A stretch of 64,000 nucleotides of DNA, taken from NCBI RefSeq assembly GCF_032452875.1, contig NC_083869.1, positions 75,076,501 through 75,140,500 of the forward strand. The letters run 5' to 3'. The notes under the pieces are model-generated. The model was given only the letters and a program-made list of their open reading frames with translations. It ran no database searches and was not told where the DNA came from. The position numbers and the translations under genes were made by a program. The DNA comes from Bos javanicus (Eukaryota; Chordata; Mammalia; Artiodactyla; Bovidae). Below are positions 1 through 11,484 of this stretch, one piece after another. The first letter of the stretch is position 1; the number at the start of each line of letters is the position of its first letter.

Positions 1-337
1 AATGATATACCTTAGAGATTTTTCTTACCCCAACATTGATGAGATCTCATTTTTTAAACATTTTATGTAATCTTTTTTCATATTGATGGAAAACCTCATG
101 TAGATAGTGTGAGATAACATACATAAGAAAATGGCCTTTTGCTTCCATCTCCACATTCAGTTGCATTTATTATATTAAAGCTTCTACAATTATTGTGTTG
201 TAATTCAATAACTTGATTACAATGTGGTTACATAGCTTTTCACTAGTATGTTTTTCTACTTGTTTCTTCAGACTTGGTATGTGTTTTCATTATGGTTCAT
301 TTCCCTAGTATCTGATACAATACTAGAATATAATAAT

Positions 338-720
338 GACATCAACAGTCATTTACTGAGCATCAAGCACTAGAAGCATGGTGAAGTACTTTGTAAATGC
401 TTGCTTATATAACCTGCCAAATAAATTTAACAAAGAGTAAAGTTATTATTCCATTTTTAGAGATGATGAAATGAGTCACCAGTCCAGGTTCGATGCATGA
501 TACTGGATGCTTGGGGCTGGTGCACTGGGACGACCCAGAGGGAGGGTATGGGGAGGGAGGAGGGAGGAGGGTTCAGGATGGGGAACACAGGTATACCTGT
601 GGCGGATTCATTTCTATATTGGCAAAACTAATACAATATTGTAAAGTTTAAATATAAAATAAAATTTAAAAAAAGAAAACAAGGTTTACAGAGGTCAAAC
701 CACTCTGTTATAGATACAGC
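338..720 (-). repeat. MIR SINE remnant split by an L1 3' fragment
   Basis: The stretch up to about 469 and its continuation from about 675 read like the reverse complement of the MIR core: a size-ordered run of 'forms of caagcact', 'tactttgtaaatg', then 'ccatttttagagatgatgaa', resuming after the L1 with 'aaggtttacagaggtcaaa'. The resumption of MIR-like sequence exactly after the L1 A-tract supports the split. Family assignment is from memory of the MIR consensus, without alignment. Confidence 0.6.
470..674 (+). mobile_element. L1 (bovine type), 3' UTR only
   Basis: Matches, nearly base for base, the sequence that follows the ORF2 end of the L1 copies at 18.0 kb and 59.2 kb in this window, including the G-rich block at 541-581 and an A-rich tail at 645-674. 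It is a heavily 5'-truncated insertion of about 200 bp with no coding sequence. It sits inside a MIR. Confidence 0.88.
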
Positions 721-1700
721 ATTTATGCTTGTTGTACATCTTTCCTTTGAAAGTTTAAATCCTAAACTCTGATCTCTGTAATTTCACTGTATGTATTTTT
801 TTGCATCATTTAAAAAACAAATTAATAAAATATTTAAGAGCCAGAATCAGTTTATGTCAAATCATGAAAACTCCATTTAAGCATGTCCTTTTGTTTTTCA
901 CCTGTATTTTTTAGTAAAGATAATTTCTTTAAATAACTATGGGGTACACATCATAGCAGTAAAATTTACTCAGAAAGGTCAAGGAGAAACTTTCTCTATA
1001 GATTCACATGATATCCAGTTTATCTGGTTCCTAGCAATTCACACACAAAAAATGTTTTTTCCTCACATAGCACATTTCAATTTAAATACTATGTTTTTCA
1101 TTAAATTTACATAAAGCTTGTGTATCTTGTTTACTGCATAAATCCAAAGTCTTATATGAAATCAATATGTCATGTGCTCTATTTTACATGTAACATGAAT
1201 AGTTTTTCATTTTGACATAAATCTTTTTCTCATGCTGGGAAACGTACATGGGATTATGTTTCTTTCAGTCAAGTATACCTTCTTTAGCCTGTGTCTTCTA
1301 CTAAGCAACTGGATAAGAAGCAAAAAATCAACTACCTGAGGACCCTTACAAGTGATTTATAGATAAAAGTAAAAAAATACGAGAACCAAGCTGTATGTGT
1401 GTGGGATTCTCAATTTTTTGTTTCTTTTGCAACTTTGCTTTGAAGGAACTCTCCAGTCATGAGGCTGTGTAGCAGTGAGCATGCTGTCAACTAAATCTCC
1501 AATTGAAATCTCATCTTTCTAGCCACAGGAGTAAAGAAAAGGAAACCACATGTTCCAAAGAGGGCAGGGGGTATCCATATTTTATTTTTATCTTTCCTCT
1601 TGTGCTATTTCCAATAGTGAAACTCAACTAGGGAGTTCCATGCCTTGGGTGATGAGTGCCTGGGTAAATATGTAACTATTATTTTTGTAATATTTATGTG
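721..1700. other. No recognisable feature
   Basis: AT-rich sequence with no open frame of note and no repeat family that I recognise. Confidence 0.5.
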
Positions 1701-1712
1701 TATATTTTTTCA

Positions 1713-1949
1713 GATGTGCACATGCGCATGTGTGTTTAAGTCTCTTTAGTTGTGCCCAACTCTTTGCAACCCTTTGGACAATAGCCCACAAGTCTCCTCT
1801 GTCCATGGGATTCTATAGGCAAGAATACTGGAGTGGATTGCCATGCTCTCGTCTAGGTTATCTTCCTGACCCAAGGATTGAACTTGAGTCTTCTGCGGCT
1901 CCTGCACTGCAAGCAGATTCTTTACCACTGAGCCACTGGGGAAGTCTCT
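1713..1949 (-). mobile_element. Bov-tA-type SINE
   Basis: Reverse complement of the ruminant tRNA-derived SINE: at the right the tRNA-like head (antisense 'gccactggggaag', 'aagcagattctttaccactga'), in the middle 'caagaatactggagtgg', at the left the shared BovB-like tail ('agttgtgcccaactc'). The tail continues as an alternating purine-pyrimidine tract (1715-1735) that includes a perfect 14-bp palindrome at 1719-1732. Small open frames here are SINE sequence, not genes. Confidence 0.92.
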
Positions 1950-1974
1950 AAATATACACCTAAATATTTAGTTT

Positions 1975-2116
1975 TCAAACTATTATATCTATATATAATA
2001 AAAAACCTACTATCATGTGGTAATTTTTATTTTTTATTTGTAAATATACACATAAATATTAAAAATAAAAATTACCACACTGACAGTAGGTTTAAATGTA
2101 TATAGATATATTTGAC
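1975..2116. repeat. Long imperfect inverted repeat (hairpin)
   Basis: Left arm 1975-2036 pairs with right arm 2056-2116 around a loop of about 20 bp. The best part (about 2006-2035 against 2063-2091) contains 'cctact.tca' followed by 'tgtggtaatttttattttt' and its complement, with only one substitution and one indel. The outer part ('tcaaa', 'atatctatata') also pairs, with gaps. It could be a small MITE or a chance-grown AT palindrome; no terminal duplication was assigned. Confidence 0.75.
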
Positions 2117-2199
2117 AAATATAAAATAAAGGAGAGTGGTAATAATAAGGAGTCTTACATGTTTTTAAGACATCTGAATTTCATGTGAAGTACTAAAAT

Positions 2200-3462
2200 A
2201 TTAAGAAAATTAGGTTGCAAAAGGTTAGGCATATGTATGTTGTAATCTCTAAAGCAAAGAATGAAGCAATAATACAAAGAAATATCACCAGAAGCTTAGT
2301 ATGTAAATTAAAATGAAATCCTAAAACTTATTTATATAATGAAAAATAATAAAGTGGGAATAAATGGGCAAAAAAACAGAAAGAAAAAAGAGAAAATGAG
2401 TAATAAAATATTAGAGCTAAAGAAACTGATATAAATAACTGCATAGAAAGTAAATGACCTAAAAAGAGATCTAATGACAGATTTTACCTGATTGTGTAAA
2501 GAATAAAAAAGACTCAACTATAAGCTGTATAAAAGATACTCAGCTGTAGTATAAAGTCACATATATGCCAAAAGTCTAAGAAAATGTAAAACTACATACC
2601 ATGCAAACAATAATCAAAAGAAGTCTGGAATAACTATATTAATATGAGAAATGGTAGGCTCCAGAACAATGACTATTACTAAGGATAACAAGAGACATTA
2701 AGCAATTGTGAAAAATCAATTCTCCAATAACTGTCATGGTTCCTAAATAACAGAGTTATTTAGGTTCCTTAGTAACAGAGTTTCAAAGTAAATGAAAGAA
2801 AAACTGATAGAACTAAAATAAGAAATAAACAATTCTACAATTATAGTTGGAAACATCATCATCTCTTTCCACAATCAATAGAGCAAGTAGATAGAAAAGT
2901 AATAAAAGTGTAGAAGATTGAATCAAAATGTCAAAAAATGAACTAAATTGTCATTTATACAGCATAACTATGACATAAAAATAGAAATTCTTTTCAAATA
3001 CACCTGGGACATTCACCAAGATAAATCGTATTCTAGGCCATGAAAACCACTAATGAATCTAAAAGACTAGAAACTATTCAAAGTCTTTTCTTAAACTATA
3101 ATATATAATAGCATTAATACAAAAGCAATATTTGATAAGCTTAAAATATTTGGGGATTAAATAATTTATGTCTAAATCACTGAAGGGTTAAAAAGGAAGT
3201 AACAAAGAAAGTTATAAAATATTTTAAGTTGAATAAAAGTGAAAGCTCTGTATAACAAAAATGTGGAAAATAGCAGAAGCAGTGATTTAAGGGAAATTTA
3301 TAACATTAATACTTAGTAAAGAAGAACAGTGTTAAATAAATGATCTAAGCTCCCAATTTAAGGAACTAGGAATAGAAGAATAAGCTAAATTTACAAAGAA
3401 AAGAGAGTGAATACAAACTGGAAGAAGAAAATATTAAAAGAACAGAAAGGAATAAAATTAAG
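2200..3462 (+). mobile_element. Old L1, inter-ORF region and ORF2 endonuclease part
   Basis: Heavily decayed sense-strand L1. Recognisable landmarks, from knowledge of mammalian L1, are the inter-ORF segment ('gttgtaatctctaaag'), 'accatgcaaacaataatcaa', 'gaataactatattaatatgag', 'acaattatagttgga', and the end of the endonuclease ('ggacattcaccaagat', 'attctaggccatgaaa'), then 'gatctaagctcccaattta'. No open frame survives. It is interrupted at its right by the 5' end of a second L1. Confidence 0.7.
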
Positions 3463-3807
3463 TGGAGGGGTCCAAGATGGCAGCATAGGAAGATCCTGAA
3501 CACATCTCTTCCCATGGACACACCAGATCTACAGCTACATGTGAATTATTCCCCTTTGAAAAAGATCCAAAAAAAATAGATGAACTGCTTCTTCACAAGA
3601 AAGGGTTAAAGGACCACATCAAGACAAAGCAAACACGGTCTCACTGTGAACCTCTGGTGCGGTGACACGCGATATAAAATATGGAGGAATCTTACCAGTC
3701 TGGTGCTTCCCCTGGAGGAGTGAGGGGTTGATGCTCTTGGAATCTGTAGTGGAGAAATGAAGCCCCAAAATATCTGCCTTAGGAAACCAACAGAACTAAA
3801 ATTCAAG

Positions 3808-4016
3808 GGGCTTCCTTGATGGCTTAGTAGATAAAGAATCTGCCTGCAATGCAGGAGACACAGGAGACGCAGGCTCAATCCTTGGGTTGGGAAGATCCCC
3901 TGGAGGAGGAAATGGCAACATACACCAATATTCTTGCCCGGAGAAGCCCATGGACAGAGGAACCTGGCGGGCTACAGTCCACGGGGTCACAAAGACATGA
4001 CTGAGTGACTAAGCAC
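3808..4016 (+). mobile_element. Bov-tA SINE inside old L1
   Basis: Sense ruminant SINE with tRNA-like head ('ggcttccttgatggctta'), 'gcctgcaatgcaggaga', the Bov-A body ('aatggcaacatacaccaat') and BovB-like tail ('catgactgagtgacta'). L1 5' UTR sequence continues on both sides. Confidence 0.92.
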
Positions 4017-4931
4017 CCATAGAAATACTTTAAGAAATTGAGACCCTCTTTTTAAAAGGTTCACATGCAGTCCCACTTACTCTGAGATCCAGTGAGAAAA
4101 TAGTTTGAAAGCTTCTAGACTCTATGTGAAGGAAACTCATCCAAAAATATCTGTTGAATATCAAGGAATAGTTGAAACTCTCCTGGGTGACAGGGGTACT
4201 GGCAGATACCATTATTTCACTCTCCACCTGCCCTACTAGCATAGGTAAGTGAGCTCAGAGGTAACACCATTTCACAGCCTTGTTAAGAAATAGAGGGGCA
4301 ATAGACTGGGATGCTATCCCATTGCCTTACTAAAGCTGGAGGGTACCCACAGATGCAACACCTCCCCAATTCCTTGTTGGAACTGACCGATCATGGCATT
4401 TTCCATCTTCTGGCCTAAAATTCACATGTGCATAGGCAAAGCACTAACCCATCAATGCATTACTGAAACTCATAGGTGTACATGGTCAAGACATTTTCCT
4501 GCTGCCTTTCTGAAGCTAGTGAATGTGCCTTGTCCCCTATACTCTCCGGCTGCCTAACTAAAACCACTGGACACATACAATCCACATTGAAGATACTTGA
4601 TTGCCTTACTTGGTGGCCAAGGGGGCTGACATTCTTGAGTTGACCAGACTGTAACAATCAGAAAGACAGTACTTGGCAAGCCTCCATCCAGGGTATCACA
4701 CACACAACTGACTAAAACATAACTCCTGTTTTCTGGAAAATAAATAAATAAAAAATAAAACAATGAAAGGCCTGTTTATATAGCCTAGAGCTGTAGCCTA
4801 CGGTATAGGCTTCAGCTTTCCCATACATCCAGAAGCTAAGGAGGCATTCTAGAGAATGTAAGCAGTAAGATATCATCCTTGTGCACCCCTGTGGCCTTAC
4901 TACAGCTAAAAGAGTTCTCCCAGAAAGGAGC

Positions 4932-4950
4932 TTATATATATATATATATA

Positions 4951-4985
<35 letters not shown>

Positions 4986-4988
4986 ATG
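4932..4988. repeat. (TA)n / (TGTATA)n microsatellite
   Basis: About 22 bp of pure TA followed by five TGTATA-type hexamers. Likely polymorphic. Confidence 0.97.
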
Positions 4989-6111
4989 TTTGGTGTCACA
5001 ATTTTTTACCAGTGTCATCCAGGAGACACCTCCAGATTTCCTGGACTGAAGGCCACTAAGGATTACAATTGAAACCCCATAGGACTGTGTATATATATGG
5101 CTTTCAATAGTCTGAAACTAGTTGCTAAATGTGCATCCTCTTCTTGGTGAACTGACAGGTCTCAGTGCACCCTCAGTAAGAGGGACATATCAGAACTAAT
5201 AGAGAAGTTTAGATATTCACAAAGGTTTCTACAATCAAACAAGAGCAAAGGCAAGGTTGAACAAGAAATTTTCTCTCTTACACAAAGTCACTCTTTCAAG
5301 AATAAGACAGATAGCTATTTTGCCTAATATATAGACACAAAAACAGAGAATCAAGCAAAATAAGGGAAAAGAATAATGTTCTAAAAGAAAAAAATCTCAA
5401 AAAAACCTTGATGCAGAGATAAGTAATAAAAAATTGATAAAAAATTAAAAACAGTGGTCACAGGGATGCTCAATAAACTTGGGAGAAGATGACACGAATA
5501 CAGTGAGAACTTCAACAGAGGACAGAAAACATAAGAGGGTACAAAACAGATGCTGCAGAGCTGGCAAATAACTGAGCTGAAAACTAGAGGGGTTCAAAAT
5601 CAGGCTGTGTGAAGGAGAAGAACAGATCAGTGAGCTGGAAGACTAAACAATGCAGCTAATTTAGAGCAGTAAAAAGAAAGAATAATTTTTTTTTTAATAC
5701 AGATAACTCATGGGACCTATAAGATAGTATGCAGTGGAATAATAGTAGCATTAGATGTGTGCAAAAAGAGAAGAGAGAAGGGGGCAGACAACTTGTTTGA
5801 GGACATAATGGTTGAAAACTTTCACAATGAAGGGAAAGAAACAGATACCCAAATAGAGGAAGCACAGAGGGTTTCAAATAAAACTGACACCAAGACACAT
5901 TGTAATTAAAATGTCAAAAATTAAAGTAAAGAGAGAATCTGAAAAGTAGTAAGAGAAAAGCAGATTGTTACATAAAAGAGAATTATCCATAAGTCTATCA
6001 GCATATTTCTCAGCAGAAAATTTGCAGGCTTGAGGGAGTGGCATGACATATTCAAAGTGCTGAAAAGAAAACATATGAATAAATAAACTTCCAACTGAAA
6101 ATGCTCTACCT

Positions 6112-6462
6112 AGCAAGGTTATCGTGTATCCCAGTTAGCCCAGCTGGTAAAGAATCCTTTGCCTGCAATGCAGGAGACCCCAGTTGGATTCTTGGGTCAA
6201 GAGTTCCCCTGGAGAAGGGATAGGCTACACAACTCTAGTATTCTTGGGTTTCCCTAGTGGCTCGGAATCTGCCTACAATGTGAGGACCTGGATTTGATTC
6301 CTGGGTTGGGAAGATCCCCTGTAGGAGGGCATGGCAACCCACTCCAATATTTTTGCCTGGAGAATCCGCATGGACAGAGGAGCCTGGTGGGCTACTGTCT
6401 GTGGAGTCACAAAGAGTTGGACACAACTGAGTAACTAAACACACACAGACAGCAAGGTTATC
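6112..6462 (+). mobile_element. BOV-A2-type dimeric SINE with 12-bp target duplication
   Basis: Two SINE units head to tail (first about 6124-6240, second about 6241-6450) in sense orientation, ending in an ACAC tail. The perfect direct repeat AGCAAGGTTATC at 6112-6123 and 6451-6462 is the target-site duplication and marks an insertion into L1 ORF1. Confidence 0.95.
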
Positions 6463-6675
6463 ATTCAGAATTAAAGGACAGATAAAGAGTATTCTGGACA
6501 AGCAAAAACTAAAGGAGTTCATTACTGTAGATCAGACTTACAAAAAAATGTTAAAGGGACTTCTTCAATATGAAATGAAATAGCAGTACTTAGTTATAAT
6601 AAAATATATGAAAGTAAAAATCTCCCTGGTAAAAGTAAATAAATATACAGTAAATTACTGGATTGATCACTTGTA

Positions 6676-6945
6676 AAGCTACTGATGCTAAGTCACTTCA
6701 GTCGTGTCCAACTCTGTATGACCCCATAGACGGCAGCCCACCAGGCTCCCCCGTCCCTGGGATTCTCCAGGTAAGAACACAGGAGTGGGTTGCCATTTCC
6801 TTCTCCAATGCATGAAAGTGAAAAGTAAAAGTGAAGTCATTCAGTCGTGTCCAACTCTTAGCGACCCCATGGACTGCAGCCCACCAGGCTCCTCCGTCCA
6901 TGGGATTTTCCAGGCAAGTGTACTGGAGTGGGGTGCCAAGCTACT
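6676..6945 (-). mobile_element. BOV-A2 dimer with AAAGTG linker, reverse
   Basis: Two antisense Bov-A units joined by the 'gaaagtgaaaagtaaaagtg' linker (6815-6835), diagnostic for BOV-A2. Flanked by AAGCTACT at 6676-6683 and 6938-6945, a plausible 8-bp target duplication. Confidence 0.93.
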
Positions 6946-7310
6946 ACCAAGGTTTAAAAATAAAATCAGTGAAGTTAATTAAGACTACAATAATTTCCAA
7001 AGGATAAATAAAATAAAAAGATATAAAATGCGACATGAAAAAGCATAAAATAAGAGGAGTAAAAACATAGAATTTTGGAGTGTGTATAAATTTAAGTTGA
7101 TATCAACTTAAAATAGACTGTTAAATATAAGGGATGAAAAATGTGTACCTCACCATAACCACAAGGTGAAAGTTATAGTAAATTCACAAAAATTTTAGAA
7201 ACAAATCTAAATAAAATACTAAAGAAAGTCATCAAACAAGAAGGGAAGATAAAAATAAAGGAACAGAGAGAAACTACAAAAATAGCCAGAAAAAAATAAC
7301 AAAACAAAAG

Positions 7311-8232
7311 ACTGGTTCCAAATAGGAAAGGAGTATATCAAGGCTGTATATTGTCACCCTGCTTATTTAAATTATATGCAGAGTACATCATGAGAAACGC
7401 TGGGTTGGAAAAACACAAGCTGGAATCAAGATTGCCTGGAGAAATATCAATAACCTCAGATATGCAGATGACACCACCCTTATGGCAGAAAGTGAAAAGG
7501 AACTAAAAAGCCTCTTGATAAAAGTGAAAGAGGAGAGTGAAAAAGTTGGCTTAAAGCTCAACATTCAGAAAACGAAGATCATGGCATTCGGTCCCATCAC
7601 TTCATGGGAAATAGATGGGGAACAGTGGAAACAGGGTCAGACTTTATTTTGGGGGGCTTCAAAATTACTGAAAATGGTGACTACAGCCATGAAATTAAAA
7701 GACGCTTACTTCTTGGAAGGAAAGTTATGACCAACCTAGATAGCATATTCAAAAGCAGAGACATTACTTCGCCAACAAAGGTTCATCTAGTCAAGGCTAT
7801 GGTTTTTCCTGTGGTCATGTATAGATGCGAGAGTTGGACTGTGAAGAAAGCTGAACACCAAAGAATTGATGCTTTTGAACTGTGGTGTTGGAGAAGACTC
7901 TTGAGAGTCCCTTGGACTACAAGGAGATCCAACCAGTCTATTCTAAAGGAGATCAGCCCTTGGTGTTCTTTGGAAGGAATGATGCTAAAGCTGAAACTCC
8001 AGTACTTTGGCCACCTCATGCGAAGAGTTGACTCATTGGAAAAGACTCTGATGCTGGGGGCGATTGGGGGCAGGAGGAAAAGGGGATGACAGAGGATGGC
8101 TGGCATCACTGACTCGATGGACGTGAGTCTGAGTGAACTCCGAGAGATGCTGATGGACAGGGAGGCCTGGCGTGCTGTGATTCATGGCGTCGCCAAGAGT
8201 CGGACACGACTGAGCTACTAAACTGAACTGAA
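7311..8232 (+). mobile_element. BovB LINE, 3' part (RT end to tail)
   Basis: 5'-truncated BovB covering the RT palm and the C-terminal region. 'YADDTTLMAESE' is readable at about 7459-7494. The long frame at 7604-8089 keeps the C-terminal part ('WTVKKAEHQRIDAFELWCW') but is shifted from the YADD part by indels near 7605-7650. Ends in the BovB tail 'ctgaactgaa'. Inserted into the old L1 immediately before its ORF2 start; L1 sequence resumes at 8233. Confidence 0.93.
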
Positions 8233-8270
8233 TAAGTACACATTTCTTAAAAATTACTTTAAATCTTGAT
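8233..8270 (+). mobile_element. Short piece of the old L1 between two BovBs
   Basis: 'aataagtacacatttc' and 'aattactttaaat' match what follows the inter-ORF region in old L1 (the beginning of ORF2), i.e. the expected continuation of the L1 cut at 7311. Confidence 0.6.
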
Positions 8271-9295
8271 TCCACTTTGAGTCATCCAACTCTGCATATC
8301 ACATGATATACTCTGCAGAGATTTTAAATAAGCAGGGTGACAATATACTGTCTTGACATACTCCTTTCCCAATTTTGAACCCATCTGGTGCTCCATGACC
8401 AATTCTAACTGTTGTTTCATGATGTGCATACAGGTAAGGTGATCTGGTATTCTGGTCTCTTTAAGAGTTTTCCACAGTTTATTGTGATACACACAGACAA
8501 AGGCTTTAGCATAGTCAATGAAGCAGAAGTAGATGTTTTCTAGAACTCCCTTACTTTCTCCATGATCTACCAAATATTTGCAGTTTGATTTCTGGTTCCT
8601 TTGTCTCTTCAACACCCAGTTTGTATATCTGGAAGTTCTTGACTGAAGTACTGCTGAAGCCTAGCTTGAAGGATTTGATGCATAACCTTGTTAGCATGAC
8701 AAATCAGTGCTATTGTATAGTACTTTGAATATTCTTCGGCATTGCCTTTCTTGGAGAATGGAATGAAAACTGACCTTTTCCAGTCTGTGACCACTGCTGA
8801 ATTTTTCAAATTCATTGAAATATACAGTGCAGCAATTTAACAGCATCCTCTTTTAGAATTTGAAATAGCTCAATTGGAATTCCATTACTTCCACTAGCTT
8901 TGTTCATAGTAATGCTTCCTAAGGTCCTCTTGACTTCATACTCCAAGATGTTTGCTTCTAGGTGAGTGACCACACCATTGTGGTTATCCAGGTCATTTAA
9001 ACTGTTTGTTCATAGGTCTTCTGTGTATTCTTGCCACCTCTTCTTAATCTCTTCTGTTTCTCTTAGGTTCATACTGTTTCTGTCCTTTATCATGCCCATT
9101 TTTGCATGAAATGTTCCCTTGACATCTCCAGTTTTCTTGAAGAGAGGTCTAGTTTTTACCATTCTATTGTTTTCCTCTATTTCTTTGTATTGTTCATTTG
9201 AGAAAACCTTCTTATGTCTCCTTTCTCTTCTCTGGAACTCGACATTCAGTTAGGTATATCTTTCACTTTTTCCCTTGCCTTTTGCTTCACACAGT
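8271..9295 (-). mobile_element. BovB LINE internal fragment, reverse
   Basis: Antisense BovB spanning from the RT core leftward to the linker upstream of the RT domain. On the minus strand, frames such as 8259-8615 and 8609-8815 still read 'FCFIDYAKAFVCVYHNKLW' and 'FIPFSKKGNAEEYSKYY' but with frameshifts. It lacks the BovB 3' tail. It abuts head to head with the next, sense BovB near 9295. Confidence 0.88.
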
Positions 9296-11484
9296 ATTGT
9301 GTCAAAGGGGCTTTCATAACTCAATGAAGCTATGAGACATGCTATGCAGAGCCACCTAAAATGGAAGGGTCATAGTGAAGAGATCTGACAAAAAGCCATC
9401 CACTGGAGAAGGAAATTGCAATTCACTCAAGTATTCTTGACTGGAATATCCTGTGGACAATATGAAAAAGCAAAGAGATATGACACTGGAAGTTGAGCCT
9501 CTCAGGTCAAAATGTATCTGATATGCTACTGGTGAAGAGTGGAGGAAAATTACTAATAGCTCCAGAAGGAACAAAGCAGCATGGCTAAAGCATAAAATGA
9601 TGTGTGGATGTGCCTGGTGGTAAAAGTAAAGTCCAATGTTGTGAAGAACAATATTGCATAGGAAACTGTGATGTTAGGTCCATGAATCAAGGCAAACTGG
9701 ATGTGATTGAGCAGAAGATGGCAAGATTGAGCATAGATGTTTTAGGAATCAGTGAACTAAATGTCTGGAAATGGGAGAATTTCAGCTGACCATTGTATTT
9801 TCAACTGTGGGCAAGAATCCCTTAGAAGAAATGGAGCAGTACTCAGTCAAAAAAGAGCCCAGAATGTAGTGTTTGAGTGCAATCTCAAAAACAATGGAAT
9901 GATCTCAGTTCAGTTTCAAGGCAAACCATTCAACATCACATTAATCCAAGTCTATGCTCCAGCCACTAATGCTGAAGAAGCTGAAATTCACTGGTTCTAT
10001 GAATTCTTAAAACACTTTCTAGAATGAACACACACACACACACAAAGATATTCTTTTCATCATGGTTGTTGGAATCTAAAGGTAGGAAGTAAATAGATAC
10101 CTATAATAACAGCAAATTTGGCCTTTTAATACAAAATGAATCATGGCAATGATTAATACAGTTTTGTCAAGAAAACATACTGGTCATAGCAAACACCCTT
10201 TTCTAATAACCCATGAGACAATTCTAAATATGGACATCATCAGATAACCCTGAAATCAGATTGATTGTGTTATTCGCAGCTAAAGATGAATACAGAAAAC
10301 TGTATTCAGTCAACAAAAACAACACCTGGAGCTGACTATGGCTCAGATCATGAACTTCTTATTTCAAAAGTTAGACTTAAATTTCAGAAAGCAGGGAAAA
10401 CCACTAGGCTATTTGGGTATGACCTAAATCAAATACCTGATTAATATACAATGCAGGTTATGAATATACTAGGCATTAGATAGAGTAGTCAGAGTGCCTG
10501 AATAACTTCAGAGTGCCTGAAAAAAGTATCACTATAAACAAAGCTAGTGGAGGTAATGGAATTCCAGTTGAGCTATTTCAAATCCTGAAAGATGATGCTG
10601 TGAAAGTGCTGCACTCAATATGTCAGCAAATTTGAAAAACTCAGCAGTGGCTACAGGACTGGAAAAGGTCAGTTTTCATTCCAATCCCAAAGAAAGGCAA
10701 TGCCAAGGAATGCTCAAACTACTGCACAATTGCACTCATCTCACACACTAGTAAAGAAATGCTCAAAATTCTCCAAGCCAGGCTTCAGCAATACGTAAAC
10801 CATGAAATTCCAGATGTTCAAGCTGGTTTTAGAAAAGGCCAAGGAACCAGAGATCAAATTGCCAACATCCGCTGGATCATGGAAAAAGCAAGAGAGTTCC
10901 AGAAAAACATCTATTTCTGCTTTATTGCCTATGCCAAAGCCTTTGAATGTGTGGATCACAATAAACTGTGGAAAATTCTGAAAGAGATAGGAATATCAGA
11001 GCACCTGACCTGCCTCTTGAGAAACCTATACGCAGGTCAGGAAGTAACAGTTAGAACTGGACATGGAACAAAAGACTGGTTTCAAATAGGAAAAGCAGTA
11101 CGTCAAGGCTGTATATTGTCACCCTGCTTATTTAAATTATATGCAGAGTACATCATGAGAAATGCTGGGCTGGAAGAAGCATAAGCTGGAATCAAGATTG
11201 CCAGGAGAAATATCAATAACCTCAGATATGCAGATGACACCACCCTTATGGCAGAAAGTGAAGAGGAACTAAAAAGCCTCTTGATGAAAGCGAAAGGGGA
11301 GAGTGGAAAAGTTGGCTTAAAGCTCAACATTCAGAAAACAAAGATCATGGTATCTGGTCCCATCACTTCATGGGAAATAGATGGGGAAACAGTGAAAACA
11401 GTGTCAGACTTTATTTTTTTGGGCTCCAAAATCACTGCAGATGGTAACTGCAGCCATGAAATTAAAAGACACTTACTCCTTGGA
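9296..11484 (+). mobile_element. BovB LINE with 5' region, outer copy (left part)
   Basis: Starts near the BovB 5' end ('ggggctttcataactcaatg') and carries the 5' UTR, the apurinic-type endonuclease domain (9600-10030 and remnants to 10440), then jumps by an internal deletion of roughly 0.5 kb near 10445-10525 into the RT domain. RT fragment 10759-11184 reads 'QAGFRKGQGTRDQIANIRW', 'VDHNKLWKIL' and 'GCILSPCLF'. An (AC) run lies at 10027-10044. The element is interrupted at 11484 by a nested younger BovB and resumes at 12403. Confidence 0.92.
9604..10027 (+). pseudogene. BovB endonuclease domain remnant
   Basis: Two overlapping frames (9604-9789 and 9761-10027) encode the start of the BovB polyprotein, an AP-endonuclease-like domain that nicks target DNA for target-primed reverse transcription. 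Readable pieces: 'YCIGNCDVRSMNQGKLDVI', 'GISELNVWKW', then 'FNITLIQVYAPATNAEEAEI' (the conserved VYAP strand). A frameshift around 9775-9790 separates them, and the frame ends at 10026 before the catalytic GD(W/F)N region. Non-functional. Confidence 0.85.

Larger units (their letters stand above)
3463..7310 (+). mobile_element. Old L1 with 5' end, 5' UTR and ORF1 remnants
   Basis: Begins with an L1-type 5' start: G-rich lead then 'ccaagatggc' at 3472-3481, the same arrangement as at 53935-53955. A long 5' UTR-like stretch contains the TA/TGTATA microsatellite. ORF1 remnants lie at about 5450-6550: pieces translating like 'MVENFHNEGKETDTQIEE' and 'LAKLSFRIEGEIKS' can be followed with many stops. 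The inter-ORF marker 'tgatatcaacttaaaatagac' (split around 7098-7120) follows. Three SINEs interrupt it, and a BovB cuts it at 7311. It continues at 8233-8270 and 12955-13745. A half-L1 (HAL1) is an alternative for the ORF1 part. Confidence 0.7.

Noticed and set aside
3820..3870. tRNA gene suggested by A/B-box-like sequence in SINE heads
   Set aside because: The tRNA-like head is part of Bov-tA SINEs and lacks a complete cloverleaf.
7783..8109. Long antisense open frames opposite BovB (also 12367-12978, 15218-15787, 17057-17518, 58230-58691)
   Set aside because: They are the complement of BovB or L1 coding sequence and recur wherever the repeat occurs, with no independent domain.
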